Positions 19,183 to 29,830 of a stretch of DNA of 38,431 nt are shown here, piece after piece (the first letter of the stretch is position 1; the number at the start of each line of letters is the position of its first letter). The notes beneath the pieces were generated by a model. It did not search any database, was not told the DNA's origin, and was given only the letters and a program-made list of their open reading frames with translations. Position numbers and translations under genes: made by a program. This stretch comes from Chara braunii (Eukaryota; Streptophyta; Charophyceae; Charales; Characeae). The stretch lies in the NCBI GenBank assembly GCA_003427395.1, contig BFEA01000002.1:2257829-2296259 (forward strand), given 5' to 3'.

Positions 19183-20065
19183 GTTTTTTTGCTCTTTATT
19201 TTTTCCCAAGTGGCCTGCTAATATTGCCCAACTGGCAGAATTCAAATATTGTGGGTCCATGGTGCAGTTGCCTCAACTCTGCGTCTACGGCACACCGTCT
19301 CGAAAGTGGACCAGCATAACACAGGCCGGTCCAAGAGGGGTACCGCTACACTGGGGGGAAAACGCGGGGGGGGGGGGCGGACCTACACGGAAAGCGGGGG
19401 AGTCGGACACGCGTGGGGAAGGGTGGGCGCAACGGCGGACGGTGGGGAGGATGGTCACAGAAAGGGATGTGGGAACACGGTTTGGCTGCAGGTCCCTGCT
19501 ACAGAGTAGAAAACAGTTTTCTGCTGAATTCATACTTGACAAAAAATTTCCTTCAGGATGCACGTGTGACTGCGAGATGCGAGGTTTTTTAGCAAATTTG
19601 ACTCTCCAACCATCAAATTGCTTTATGGCAAGAAATATGGCTCTATTTCCTCCAAAAAAAAGAAGGGTTTGCAGGCACCTCTGCAGGTACCAGCAAAATA
19701 CCTTGCCCCGTGCAGGCCGATGACAAGCGCGTACCCAAATATTGCAAATATGGACCTGTGGATCCGTGTGTGACCGGAATTTCACTGTGCACCGAGTTTT
19801 GCCGAGCCTGGGGTCCGTTGTGTTTCTTTTCTGGTACTCTTCTGAAAAAGAAAAAAAAAAGCACGGCCAGACTTTCAACAAACGACGTACTCACAACCAC
19901 ACACACAAAAAAAAAAACAAAAAAAAATGAACACCCCTCTGGACGTGGTACAAGGTAGATACCATTCCCAAAGTTGTTGTGCCAATATGTCCTCAGTGAG
20001 GGCTTTACGGCAGGGGTGTCAGGTCCACGAAAAAAGAGAAGGAAAAAAACAAGTCGAAACTAAAC
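19183..20065. other. Unassigned sequence
   Basis: No recognised gene. It has a G run near 19366-19376 and A-rich simple sequence at about 19848-19927. The frames of 190-200 codons on opposite strands have no recognisable domains. Confidence 0.3.
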
Positions 20066-20068
20066 TTA

Positions 20069-20616
20069 GGGTCTCGCTCCACTACTGTCCACTGTACAAT
20101 TTTTCGGACAGTTGGTGGACAGTTGTCAGAGCGAAAAATTGTACAGCGGACAGTGGAAAATGTGACATTGCTCCACTTACTGTCCGCTGTCCACCTCTCA
20201 AATTCGTGGCTTCACTACCAGACACAGTGATAGCACTACAAGACAGGACGTCCATAGGGTTTTGTCCGCCCAAACTCCAGGTGCACTCTCCAAATTCGGG
20301 TCCTCACGGTGAGTCCCTTGAAGGACTTTCCGCGTAACGAATTTTGCAGGGTGGGAGCTGAACATTTTGGCACTCTCCAAACTCCAGGTGCACTCTCCAA
20401 ATTCGGGTCCTCACGGTGCACTCTCCAAATTCGGTCCTCACGGTGCACTCTCCAAACTCCAGGTGCACTCTCCAAATTCGGGTCCTCACGGACAGTAGAT
20501 TTTCGACGGGGTTTCTAAAAACTGTCCAAGCCATTTTGCACATGTACAGTGGACAGTAAGTGGACCGAACTACGACTGTCCGTTTTTGTACAGTGGACAG
20601 TAGTGGAGCGAGACCC
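20069..20616. mobile_element. PIF/Harbinger-type MITE, perfect 31-bp TIRs, TTA duplication
   Basis: The left end begins GGGTCTCGCTCCACTACTGT (20069-20099). The right end (20586-20616) is its perfect inverted complement over 31 bp. TTA flanks both sides (20066-20068 and 20617-20619), the 3-bp target typical of PIF/Harbinger. The 548-bp interior is non-coding and contains extra inverted copies of ACTGTCCACTGTACA and an internal minisatellite. It must depend on a transposase from elsewhere. Confidence 0.9.
20270..20492. repeat. Internal minisatellite of the TTA-flanked MITE
   Basis: GTGCACTCTCCAAATTCGGG with TCCTCACG and the variant GCACTCTCCAAACTCCAG occur repeatedly, as one unit near 20279 and at least five between 20370 and 20490. 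Unit length is about 19-28 bp. Confidence 0.85.
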
Positions 20617-20640
20617 TTAAACCACCAGTACCTGCCGGTT
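20617..20640. mobile_element. Single end of a TTAA-type MITE (copy 4)
   Basis: TTAAACCACCAGTACCTGCC lies directly at the right edge of the TTA-flanked MITE. The opposite end was not identified. The Harbinger-type MITE may have inserted into the TTAA of this element. Confidence 0.5.
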
Positions 20641-20805
20641 GTCAAGGCCCGTAGCTCAACCTACCGGTAACCCGAACCTCGCCGATCCTCAAGCTACAGG
20701 TAGGTACAAAAAAATAAAATAAAAAAAAAATCACAATTCTTCTGCCCAAAAAAAAAAAGAAATTGAAAAACAATGAAGACCGTTTTGCACTTTCCATCTT
20801 TTGCC

Positions 20806-20811
<6 letters not shown>

Positions 20812-20842
<31 letters not shown>
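20812..20842. repeat. (GA)n microsatellite
   Basis: About fifteen GA dinucleotides. Confidence 0.9.
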
Positions 20843-20846
<4 letters not shown>

Positions 20847-20986
20847 TTGCTGCACTACTCTCGAAATGTGCAAAACGAGAGCGAATCTTCCGCGTGAACA
20901 TGGACAGATAGACCGCCATGATTTGTCTTTTGTGCATTTCGACAGTCTCGGTGGGCTGCGCGGAGCACCTCACACAGGCTGCCGAG

Positions 20987-20989
<3 letters not shown>

Positions 20990-21024
<35 letters not shown>
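20990..21024. repeat. (CT)n microsatellite
   Basis: About seventeen CT dinucleotides, complementary to the GA array 150 bp upstream, so the two could pair as an inverted repeat. Confidence 0.9.
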
Positions 21025-21026
<2 letters not shown>

Positions 21027-21035
21027 GCGCGCACG

Positions 21036-21110
21036 GAGAGATTCGGGGTCCTCACAGTCTGCCCGGAGATACAAAACCGAACTTACTGAGAACCAGGCTC
21101 AGCGTCCCTC
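21036..21110 (-). mobile_element. Hairpin-module retroposon (copy D)
   Basis: The minus strand reads GAGGGACGCTGAG with hairpin GCTGAG-CCTGGTT-CTCAGT (21085-21103). A GGGCAGACTGTGAGGACCCC body follows, as in copy E. No poly(A) tail remains; the CT array abuts it instead. Confidence 0.7.
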
Positions 21111-21171
21111 ATGTGGTGACTATGATGATGATGATCCTTTTTTTTTTTTCCTCCTTTTTGTCATATGGATG

Positions 21172-21192
21172 NNNNNNNNNNNNNNNNNNNNN
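21172..21192. other. Assembly gap (21 N)
   Basis: A run of undetermined bases. Sequence on the two sides may not be truly contiguous at this length. Confidence 1.
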
Positions 21193-21868
21193 GCTCAGAA
21201 TAGTCAGACCAAATACCCTGGTTAGTTAACCGTGGGAGACGGCAGGACTAACGAGTCTGATTGATGTCTGATTGATGTGTTGGATTAGCCACTCAGCGAA
21301 CACCATCTTTCCATCCGACGAAACTGAGGCGAAAGAGTTGTTCTCGGCCCAGGTTTTGATTAACCATATCAGACCGTTTGAACGCCAGTCCGAAAGTATT
21401 GTAAGACAAACTTCAGACAGATTCATGTTAAGTAAATGGTGTCGTTTGTGGTGTTCTCCTCTGAACAATACTTCATTTCTTTGTCACCAGATGCCCTCCA
21501 AGATCATGCCTCTGCAGATGATGGCAACGTAGCCTTGCCCTGAGGTGGTCTGATCTCCGACAAAAGGTTTCCCAGGTAAAACAAGAGATTCTGCCCAATC
21601 TGCGGGCCGTTAGCCTAGCTCATGCCATCTTTCTTTTCACCACTCCCACACTTCTGCCGAATCTGGGCAGTGGAGTCAGAGGTGAGGGGTGGTTTCCCAG
21701 GCCCATGTGCACCTTGGGCAACTACTGAGATTTTCATTCCCTTTGATTTGAGCCAAACGACTATAGCCATTACCTGTAGGGATTGTAACCAGAGGATTGT
21801 CACATTCTTTAAAAAAGGGATCTTTTATAGGGTCACACAAAGTTTGTACACGTCCTTGTCAGACACCC
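21193..21868. other. Unassigned sequence
   Basis: No gene or repeat recognised. Confidence 0.3.
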
Positions 21869-22011
21869 TTTTTTTTTTTTTTTTTTTTTTTTTAAACAAG
21901 CGGGCCCTGTGCCCAAGGCTGATATTATCAAAAAGGAGATTGAGGCCGGGGTCCTCACAGTCTACCCGGAGTGACAAAACAGAACCTGCTGAGAACCGGG
22001 CTCAGCGTCCC
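21869..22011 (-). mobile_element. Hairpin-module retroposon (copy E), complete
   Basis: On the minus strand it begins GGGACGCTG (from 22011) with a perfect hairpin GCTGAG-CCCGGTT-CTCAGC (21988-22006). A body of about 100 bp and the 3' GGGCCCGCTTGTTT lead into a 25-bp poly(A) tail (T run 21869-21893). The TTGTTT-A tail junction is shared with copies A and C. I found no clear duplication. Confidence 0.8.
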
Positions 22012-22019
22012 TCACGTGA

Positions 22020-22365
22020 TGCTAATGATGCTGGAACATTGGATATCTGCAAGGCTTTTTGATGCAGGTGTCTTCTTCTTACGGAGCCGCTGGAGTCTCA
22101 CCCCTAGTTTAGGCTTATAGGGAATCAGTGGAATGAACTCTCTCTGTGAGGGGGAAGCCTTCCGCCCATATAGGAGAGGTCCAATCGTTATATTATCTGC
22201 TTTTATAGGTATCATCACACACGTAATCTTTCGAGATATATGTGTCTCGTGTACTCTACCTTCCATCCAGCCCTTGGCAAGTTGGCAGCAGGTATCAGTG
22301 AGTCCTCTACATATTTTAAAGGGCAATCATTGTTCCTACTGTTGTACTCCTGCCAGCTTTGGGCC
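22020..22365. other. Unassigned sequence
   Basis: No gene or repeat recognised. Confidence 0.3.
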
Positions 22366-22513
22366 TTAAACCACCAGTACTTCCTAAAGTCGCGCCCGTT
22401 AACGCTACGCGACGTACGGGCCACTACAGGAGCGCCCAAATTCATCCAACTAGAAACGTTTCTACTCTATTTTGTTCCGCGGCTGATAGCTGGGCCAAGT
22501 ACTGGTGGTTTAA
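22366..22513. mobile_element. TTAA-bounded MITE, copy 5 (best preserved)
   Basis: TTAAACCACCAGTACTT (22366-22382) and its exact inverted complement AAGTACTGGTGGTTTAA (22497-22513) bound 148 bp of non-coding sequence. The palindromic TTAA at both ends may be the target duplication, as in piggyBac-like elements, leaving ACCACCAGTACTT as the inverted terminus. The superfamily is not certain without an autonomous partner. Confidence 0.85.
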
Positions 22514-22722
22514 CTCCAGGTCTCAGATTTGGACCCAGGACTTTCCAGCAAACCCTAGTGTCAACTGGGTCCCAGAGCCAGGAGCCCGGGGCGAATTCTG
22601 CATGCAAAAATCCAGTGAGAAGGAAGGGCATTCTTGATCTTTTGGAAGTTCAGAGCTAAGTCTTGCCAGAGTGAGGTAAAGAGGAATGGATGGGGGGTTT
22701 CTGAGCCGTTTTCTGAATTCTG
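22514..22722. other. Unassigned sequence
   Basis: No gene or element recognised between the MITE and the T-rich tail. Confidence 0.3.
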
Positions 22723-22736
22723 TTTATTTTTTTTAT

Positions 22737-22782
<46 letters not shown>

Positions 22783-22914
22783 TTTTGAAAAACTTCGCAT
22801 GTGGAAACCTACTTAACGAGGTGATAAGAGCAGCCCCGTTAAGTAGGCCCCTGCGTCGAAGGCTCCATCTATTGGTGGGGAGCTGCACCTGCTGGAAAAC
22901 GGGTCCAGCGTCCC
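22723..22914 (-). mobile_element. Hairpin-module retroposon (copy F) with T-rich tail
   Basis: The minus strand reads GGGACGCTGG, hairpin GCTGGA-CCCGTTT-TCCAGC (22891-22909), then GGTGCAGCTCCCCACCAATA. A second 11-bp perfect stem follows (22808-22818 with 22837-22847, CCTACTTAACG against CGTTAAGTAGG), then a tail of AAAAAT-type repeats (22723-22786). It is the fullest version of the element inserted in U6 retrocopy 3. Confidence 0.8.
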
Positions 22915-22936
22915 TATACAACAATATTCTTTTTTG

Positions 22937-22960
22937 GCTGNAAACCGGGTGCAGCGTCCC
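22937..22960 (-). mobile_element. Hairpin module at the 3' edge of the long LINE
   Basis: The minus strand reads GGGACGCTGCACCCGGTTT, one unresolved base, then CAGCC and AAAAAAG. It lies 120-150 bp after the ORF2 stop. The stem would be GCTGCA with TGCAGC if the unresolved base is G on the minus strand. It could be the natural 3' end of the LINE or a truncated retroposon next to it. Confidence 0.55.
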
Positions 22961-23082
22961 ACAAGAGATCTGAAGAAAGGACCTGATTAAGAAACTGATA
23001 CCAGACCTTTTGTGCCTCTTCACCCGCCAAGGGNGCCAGAAATTTGTGACTACCTAGCACAAACCAAAGTACTTTGACAGGC

Positions 23083-25980
23083 TTATCCATACCATGATGC
23101 GGGGACCAAACAGGATCCTGGTAGGGGAAATGGATCAGGGAAGTCAGATAAGGGTCTTAGGGGAATAGAGGGATCAACACGACTCCAATCATTAAAGATT
23201 AGTCTATAATTCCTTTGAAAACAATCATGTAAATTCTCATGAGCTCCTTCCCACAGCACCCTCCCCAACCTCCCTCCCTGGTCCCCCCCAAGCCAGCTTT
23301 TATTAAACTTTTTGATGTGTTGCCATATCTCATTTTGTTGAGAAAGATGCTGGATTTTTTCTTTTAAATTTTCCCATTTAGTAGTTATATCAGTCTGAAT
23401 ATGTTGTTTAATAGAATCAGTGAAATCTGGACCGTCCAATCTAGCACCTTCCATTTCATGAGTACACCTTCTAACCCATATTGCCCAAATAATTGCTCTC
23501 CTACCAATTGTAAACAAATTATCAGTAAACTCGTCCTCTTGACCAGGATGCCATAATTCTAGGAGAAGGGTTTTCCAATCCCACGGCCATGGAAGGGAGG
23601 TTCCCAACTGGCTCCAAATCCTGTCCCACCATCGCCAAAGCCAGACCGAACCTNGGCATTGAAGAAAAATANGTTCGATTGTTTNCGGAAAAAGCTTGGA
23701 CGGAAAAGCAGATTTGCAGAGCTTACACCAAGGAAGAGCAATACCTTTCTGTTCTAACGAAGTTCTGTCAATGATCCAGTCATTTGTAGGAAGGCAGCGG
23801 TGAGAAATTTGCCATTGCAANGAGGCTACCTTAGCAGGTTTAGATTTACAGGTATGAAACCACTTAACTCCTCTTAGCTCNTCCNTACTGATTTTCAGAT
23901 TCTNCATCCANCGATCTTCAATGCGGTCTCTAANATTAACCCTGGGGCGAAGCATTCTGTAAGTNGACTNCANAGAGAGGGTATGTAAGGATCTAGAATA
24001 GGAGCGACCCTGTCTACCTGGGCAAGACCAGGTCCAATTTATAGGATCAAAGGGTAGATGGGATATTGGTATTTCAAGTTTAAAAGAGAGCCATTTATCA
24101 TTGACGTTTAAAACTCTCACTCGAAAAAGCTGGTCAGTCGTACTCCACCAGGTGTCGTCTTGAGATCTAGGCGCAAGAAAACCATCCTCTTGTAAATCCA
24201 GAATAGATATTAGAATATCCACTGAATTACGGATCTCAATTATATTCTCCACAATCCCCTTAGGACATCGGATTGCCACCCAGTCACCCGGAAGAAACTT
24301 GGGACCTTTCTTTAAGATTCTAACCCAGTCCAAAGGAATCAATTCAATGATATTATCCAATGCAGTCCTTTGATGATGACTGTAGCGCAGTCGTTCTTGA
24401 AGGTCTAGGGGAGAAAACCAATCCTTTGTTTCTTGATTCCAAAGATCCTTAATACGTATGATTCCTCTCCTAACCCAGNNTANCCATGGGCTATCCATAC
24501 AGTCGAGAACGCATCCNTGAGAATCNCTAATAAATGTATTATTAAATAATGATTGTTGACAAACTTTCTCCCATCTTGTTGGAGATATTTTATCTGGTAG
24601 GGGCAGTTTCCTCCAGTTTTTCAACAATGTAGTCCAAAAAGGATCTCTACAGAGATCACTCCTAGCTGCTTGTCTCTCTGAAATCTCCAGACCACGTGGA
24701 TCTACTGAACTGCCCCTTGGCCGAGACCAAAATCGGTTTTCTAGCCACATAAGTGGATCTATTGTATTTGGGATAGGAGGAGCTAATCTCCTAATCTGCT
24801 CACAGGCAAGACGGTTCCATGGAGTGTTGGGGTTCAATAGAAGGCGTTTAATCCATTGGATAGAGAGGGCTATAGCTTGGGTATGAGGGTTAATGATCCC
24901 AAGCCCACCCATAGATTTTGGTTGGATTATTGATATCCATGCCACTTTGCTGATGATGTTTTCCTGCTCATGGTTCCCACGCCATAAAAAGGCTGCCAAA
25001 TGACGTTGAAAAGTCTTGAGAGTCAATTTATCTAAGGCCCATAAAGCAGATTTATACCAAATGGAAGCTAGGACGACATTGTTGATTACAAGAGACCGCC
25101 CAAATAAAGAGGTATGTTTATTTTTCCACAATCCCAGTTTTGAGTGGGCATGATGTAGAATCTCTTCATTAGTGGTTAATGGATTACCTGAGGCAGATAG
25201 AGAGATCCCAAGGACTCTGATTGGTACATCCGGCTGCAGCCATTTTATCTGGGGTTGCTCAGGGGGTCGCCCTCCTTGGTAATGAATCCACCACCCTANA
25301 GTTTTATTGCCCCAGTTTACCCTCATGTTAGAAAGCTTANAGAAGGAGTCCAAAATCCTTTTAATTGCTTCCAGGTTTGCTNGTGAAGCCTCAACCATTA
25401 GGGAGAGATCATCAGCAAAGAGGGAGCATACAGGGATGGCGTCCTCTGGAATAGAAGAAATCCGGATGCGACTAATATCTTTGTGATGTCTTAAATTAGC
25501 TGCANGAGCTTCCATAATAATCACNAAGAGGAGNGGAGCAATGGGGNCACCTTGCCTNNCTGATCTCTGAAGAACAATAGNAGGTGCAACATTACCATTA
25601 ACCATAACTCTTGTAGTTGCATTCCCATGCAAAATTTTTATCCATCTCCTAAACATTGGACCAAAATTGAATTTTTCTAAACATTTGTCCAGAAAAAAAA
25701 CAATCCACGTGGTCGTAGGCCTTTTCAAAATCAATAAAAATAAAGGCAGCATTATGCTTGGACTGTCGAGAGAGCCTTATAAATTCATTGACTAGCAAGA
25801 TATTATCCTGAATATTTATGCCTTGGATAAACCCAGTTTGGGACGGATGAATTATGCCCGCAATTCACTTATTCAGGCTATTAGTAAGAACCTTAGATAT
25901 CAACTTATATACGACTGTCAACAAAGTTATGGGACGGTAATTCCGAATGTTGTTTTTCTCTCCCTTCTTATATAGTAAAG
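23083..25980 (-). pseudogene. LINE ORF2, reverse transcriptase and zinc-binding C terminus
   Basis: From 25980 the RT continues in the shifted frame, crosses a TGA at 25865, and has QTGFIQG and motif A FIDFEKAYDHVD. A second shift in the T8 run near 25690 restores the first frame. There follow motif B RQG-PIA (about 25550) and motif C FADD (25419-25408). Later blocks are WRKLPLPDK, LIPLDWV and a zf-RVT-like region with SHRCLPTND, WCKLCKS (about 23712-23731) and IFLQC. The last frame has 889 codons and ends at 23083. It synthesises cDNA from element RNA at the nicked target. Several codons contain unresolved bases. No RNase H motif is seen. Confidence 0.92.
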
Positions 25981-27675
25981 TCAGAACACCTTGACCCACA
26001 AACTCCCCATCTGGCCTGACTCCCATACTTCCTGGTAGAAGTCCATGAGATCTTGGGAGATGGAGTCCCACATGGTCTCCCAATATTCCTTTGGAAGACC
26101 ATCAATGCCAGGAGCCTTTTCTTCCTCCATCAGCATGAGAGCAGTCCATACTTCCTCCTTAGTGAGTGGCAATTCTAATTGCTCCTTCTGAACATCTGAT
26201 AGGGCTCTAGTCATAGGAGTGAGGAAATCATCTATCTCCCTGTTACGCTGAACTAAAGGGATTTCACTAGTCTTTGAGAGAAAAAGACTTTTGAAAAAAT
26301 CCCTTCTGATGTTAGTACATTCGGTCGTAGAGGTGATAAGAGGACCATTCTGCTTATGGGGATGGGCCAAAGCCTCAATGACTGTTCTACCAGACCGGGC
26401 TCTAGCCATTGCAAAAAACCTCGCGTCCATGGATCCTTCCGTTAGCTGTTTCCCAATTTTTTCCCTAATCCTCATGCCATACCACCGATATTCCATACGA
26501 GAAAGTAATTGATCTTCCAAATCTTGAATTTCCTGCTCCATAGATTCATTCTTTGCAGCTTCGCTATCATCGAATTCTGATTGATGTAATTGTTGAATGC
26601 GCTGATGCAATCTAGTTTCTGAAGAATGTCGTTCGGCTGCTAATAATTGGGAGTATTCATTGCATTTACGGCCCATAAAAACTAAGTCGTTGTTGAACCA
26701 CATGATGTTGTCTTGAAAATGGACCCTCTGCTCCCTCCAATAAGACCACACATCCTTAATAAAGGTTCTGAAGGATTTCATTTTAAGATGAGCAGTATTA
26801 AGTTTATAATAACCCCTACCTTGATCTGGCTTCTTTCCAAATGAAAGAATCATCATATTCATCGCATGATCAAGACCCAAGTGAGGGCTCTTAGGAAATA
26901 TCTCAGCTACCTTTAGAACCCCTACCAATTCCTCTGAGAGTAAGATCAGATCTATACGGGACTTGGTAGCCTGTATGACTTGATTTTTCCTGAAACAAGT
27001 GTACGAACGCTGGGATGGATTCATTCTTCTAAAGGAGTCGAAAAAATTTAATGATTGAGTCAGGTTAGTCATCAGAATCTCATCAGATTCTACATAAACT
27101 AGACAAGGAGTAGGAATATTCCATCGATCTAGGGAACGGTCTGGAGCTGCGTTGAAATCACCGGCTATAATTATCGGGATACCGACTGGAAGGATGGGGG
27201 ACAGGGATTCGAAAAAACGTTGTCTATCCCCTAAATCATTGGGGCCATAGACACAGAGAATACTGACTATCTCAAGTTCCAACATTACCAATATAAAAAC
27301 CCACCTCCCATCCACTTTATCGACTTCCCAATAAACAGGCTCCACCTTAGAATCCAGAGGAATCCAGATAGCCACTCCCGCACTCCCAGGGCGAGGGGCA
27401 TGAGCTCTGAATGAAGTGTGAGGCCATATCTCCCTGTGACAATGGTTATGAAGGGCCGAATCAGTGAGGTGAGTTTCCTGTATGCATATCACATCAGGCC
27501 ACTCTTTCCCTCCTACTCCTTTTAACTGGTCATAGATAGCTCTTTTCTTTTCGAACTTAGCCGAAGCAAGACCATTAACATTCATTGATCTGAGGTCTAG
27601 ATCTGCATTTCTTCTTATTGACTTCCAAGACTTGTCTTTATTATATAAAGCGTCAATTATCTTAAAATTCTCCAT
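25981..27675 (-). pseudogene. LINE ORF2, APE endonuclease and start of RT
   Basis: ATG at 27675 follows ORF1 by 52 bp. The 564 codons start with an apurinic/apyrimidinic-type endonuclease: NVNGL (residues 32-36), QETHL with the catalytic Glu (66-70), VYGPN (142-146), GDFNA (172-176), SRIDLIL (239-245) and LDH (268-270, usually SDH). It nicks target DNA to prime reverse transcription. After a linker, KAPGIDGLPKEYWE marks the start of the RT fingers. The frame ends at 25981 through a 1-nt shift near 25990-26005; an overlapping frame carries on with GVLTLLYKKG and NYRPITLLTVVYKLISKVL. Confidence 0.92.
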
Positions 27676-27727
27676 ACTATCATAATCAAAAGCACGATGC
27701 AGAATCTAGGACTGGGAGAGTGAGAGC

Positions 27728-29827
27728 TTAGGACCACCTCTGCCATTGGCCAGAATCCAATAGACCCCCCTTAGCAAGGGTCTTATGTCCCAACAATCTA
27801 ACCAATAGAGTGCCTACATCTGTTTCTGACCAGAAGTTGTTTGCCTTGACTTTGAGAAGTTGTAGCTCACTCAGGGAATCCTGATTGAACCATCTGAGAT
27901 CTAAGTTCTTGCTAACATCATATTTCAAATATATATCCCAGTCAGTCATTCTTTGTACCCCTTCAGTGACAGATAAAAATGTCAATACCCCAGAGAAATT
28001 TGCCTTAATGAAACCCATCACTTCCTCCTCTAAACAAGTTTGACCAGACACTAGTGCAGAAGCATGGGAGGGGGTAAAGAGAGGTAACGAGGTTTCCAGG
28101 ACAGTTACTTCACCATAAACCGCACAAGGGAGTTCAGATAAACCGGCCTCCCATGATCCGCCTTGGAACCTGACTGGCAGTATGGCTATACCCACTTTCA
28201 TCGGAGACAAAACCCCTTGCCCCTTAGCCAGACGATGCTTCAGCCTTTGCCGCTTGCTTGTGAGCTCAGAATCAGTACCAAGTGCGGGCGTAAGGAAGGG
28301 GGTTGTTAAACCATCCTCATGCAAGCTGGCACTGATAGGCAAGTCTGAGGTAAAATCCACTTCTTGGGAAGACTCATCCAACGATTCTCGTTTGTCATGA
28401 AATTCATGAGACTCATGGACTTCTTGCGAAAAATGTTGAAGAACTTCACTAGACCCTTGGTTCTCAAGAGACTCATGAGACTCGGGATGATCAGAAGTCC
28501 TCGGATCCCACTCAATCAGACCCTGACTACGGCTGCGGAAGGCAGAAAATTGCTTCTTCTGGGGAAGCTGCAAAAATTTCGGTTCTCCTGTGAGTTCAGA
28601 AATAATAAGTTTTAATCCTTGACCTACAATCCCCTCTGATCCCACAGAAGGTTTTTCTTGATGTATGACGTCTGCCTTCTTGGACTGCGGGGTTGGGCCC
28701 GAAGATGAGATTAAAGGGCTACCCAACAAAGGGTGCACCCTTAAAACATCTGGATCATTCGGTCCTGGGCCTTTGTCACCACCTGCCTCATCATCAGAAC
28801 CAGAAACCTGATGCACCTGCCCGAGCTCTGGACCTATCAACTCACTGGAATCAGAGGAAGAATCATTGGTTAATTGAAGCATACTTTCCTTTCCCCCCAA
28901 TCCCCCATCCATGGAGTTGACCTTGTTATTGATTAGGGGAACAGCAGTAGTCTCAGTGGATGAATCTGAGCTGGCCTCCTGACTTTGTCTGCTAATATTT
29001 ACCTCTTCAGCAGCAAACTTCAACAGAGGCTGAAATCTGTTTTGCAAGCAAAGCAGCTGATTGGACCCTTTTTGAAGAGACAACTTAAGCCTAGCAGAGA
29101 CAATAAATAACAGTTTAGCACTAATTTCTTTTAAAGTGACATCCTTTGGGGGACCCTGCACCAGGGACACCTCAAGGCTTTTGCTACTTCCCAGCATAAG
29201 GACCAGATCTTGCAGGTATTGAGGCCAAGCAGACTCAGGAATTTCCGGGGGCTGATTCTTCAAATTAAAAAGTAACCAATCAGCTATCTGGATTATTACA
29301 GTTTCGAACATTGGGGTTACCAAGGAATCAGCACTCCCTACGCTACCCATGTTATCAGCCAAAACTGATGGAGGGGGAGCGAAAAGCTCCATTGTCTCAA
29401 CTTCCATAGGAGCCGGGCCAAATGCATCCTTGAAAGGCTCAATGTCCATCGGAACAGCTTCGGAGTGTTTGCCCGAAATCCTTAGCCCAGTTAGGCCTGA
29501 TTTGTAGTTGACCGAACATGTTTTCAAAGTTGAATTGGATCTACTCAAAATTGTTTCCTTCAGCTATGCAGCAGACAATCCCTGACCCGGAGAGGACGAA
29601 GTGATCGACTGTTTCCCCAAACCGTTCTTTTTTACTTCTTTCCATTCCTGGGTGCCCCCATTACCCTGCCTGAAAACATAATCAGTTGTTTTCGGACCAG
29701 GGGACTTTTCTATAATGCATGCTGAATAGGAGACGGGGCTTTTATTTTTATTCCTATCCCCCCCCATTTTTGACCCTCCTTGTGATGACGCTGATGCCCC
29801 GGATGAAGCACCATCATTCACCATCAC
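27728..29827 (-). pseudogene. LINE ORF1, long C-terminal extension
   Basis: After the TAG at 29831 the same frame runs on for 87 codons to a second TAG (29564-29566) and then about 606 codons to 27728. The extension is rich in Ser, Glu and Asp, with a His/Glu/Ser segment (SHESLENQG...HESHEFHDKRESLD) and a basic patch SKRQRLKHRLAKG that could be a nuclear localisation signal. The last 150 residues look globular (RFQGGSWEAGLSELPCAVYGE...). I recognise no enzyme domain. Combined ORF1 would exceed 1,100 residues, long for an L1-type ORF1. Confidence 0.7.
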
Positions 29828-29830
29828 TCC

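Noticed and set aside
19145-19881. Overlapping frames of 192 and 198 codons on opposite strands
   Set aside because: No domain, no splice context, and one begins inside a U6 retrocopy; most likely chance frames.
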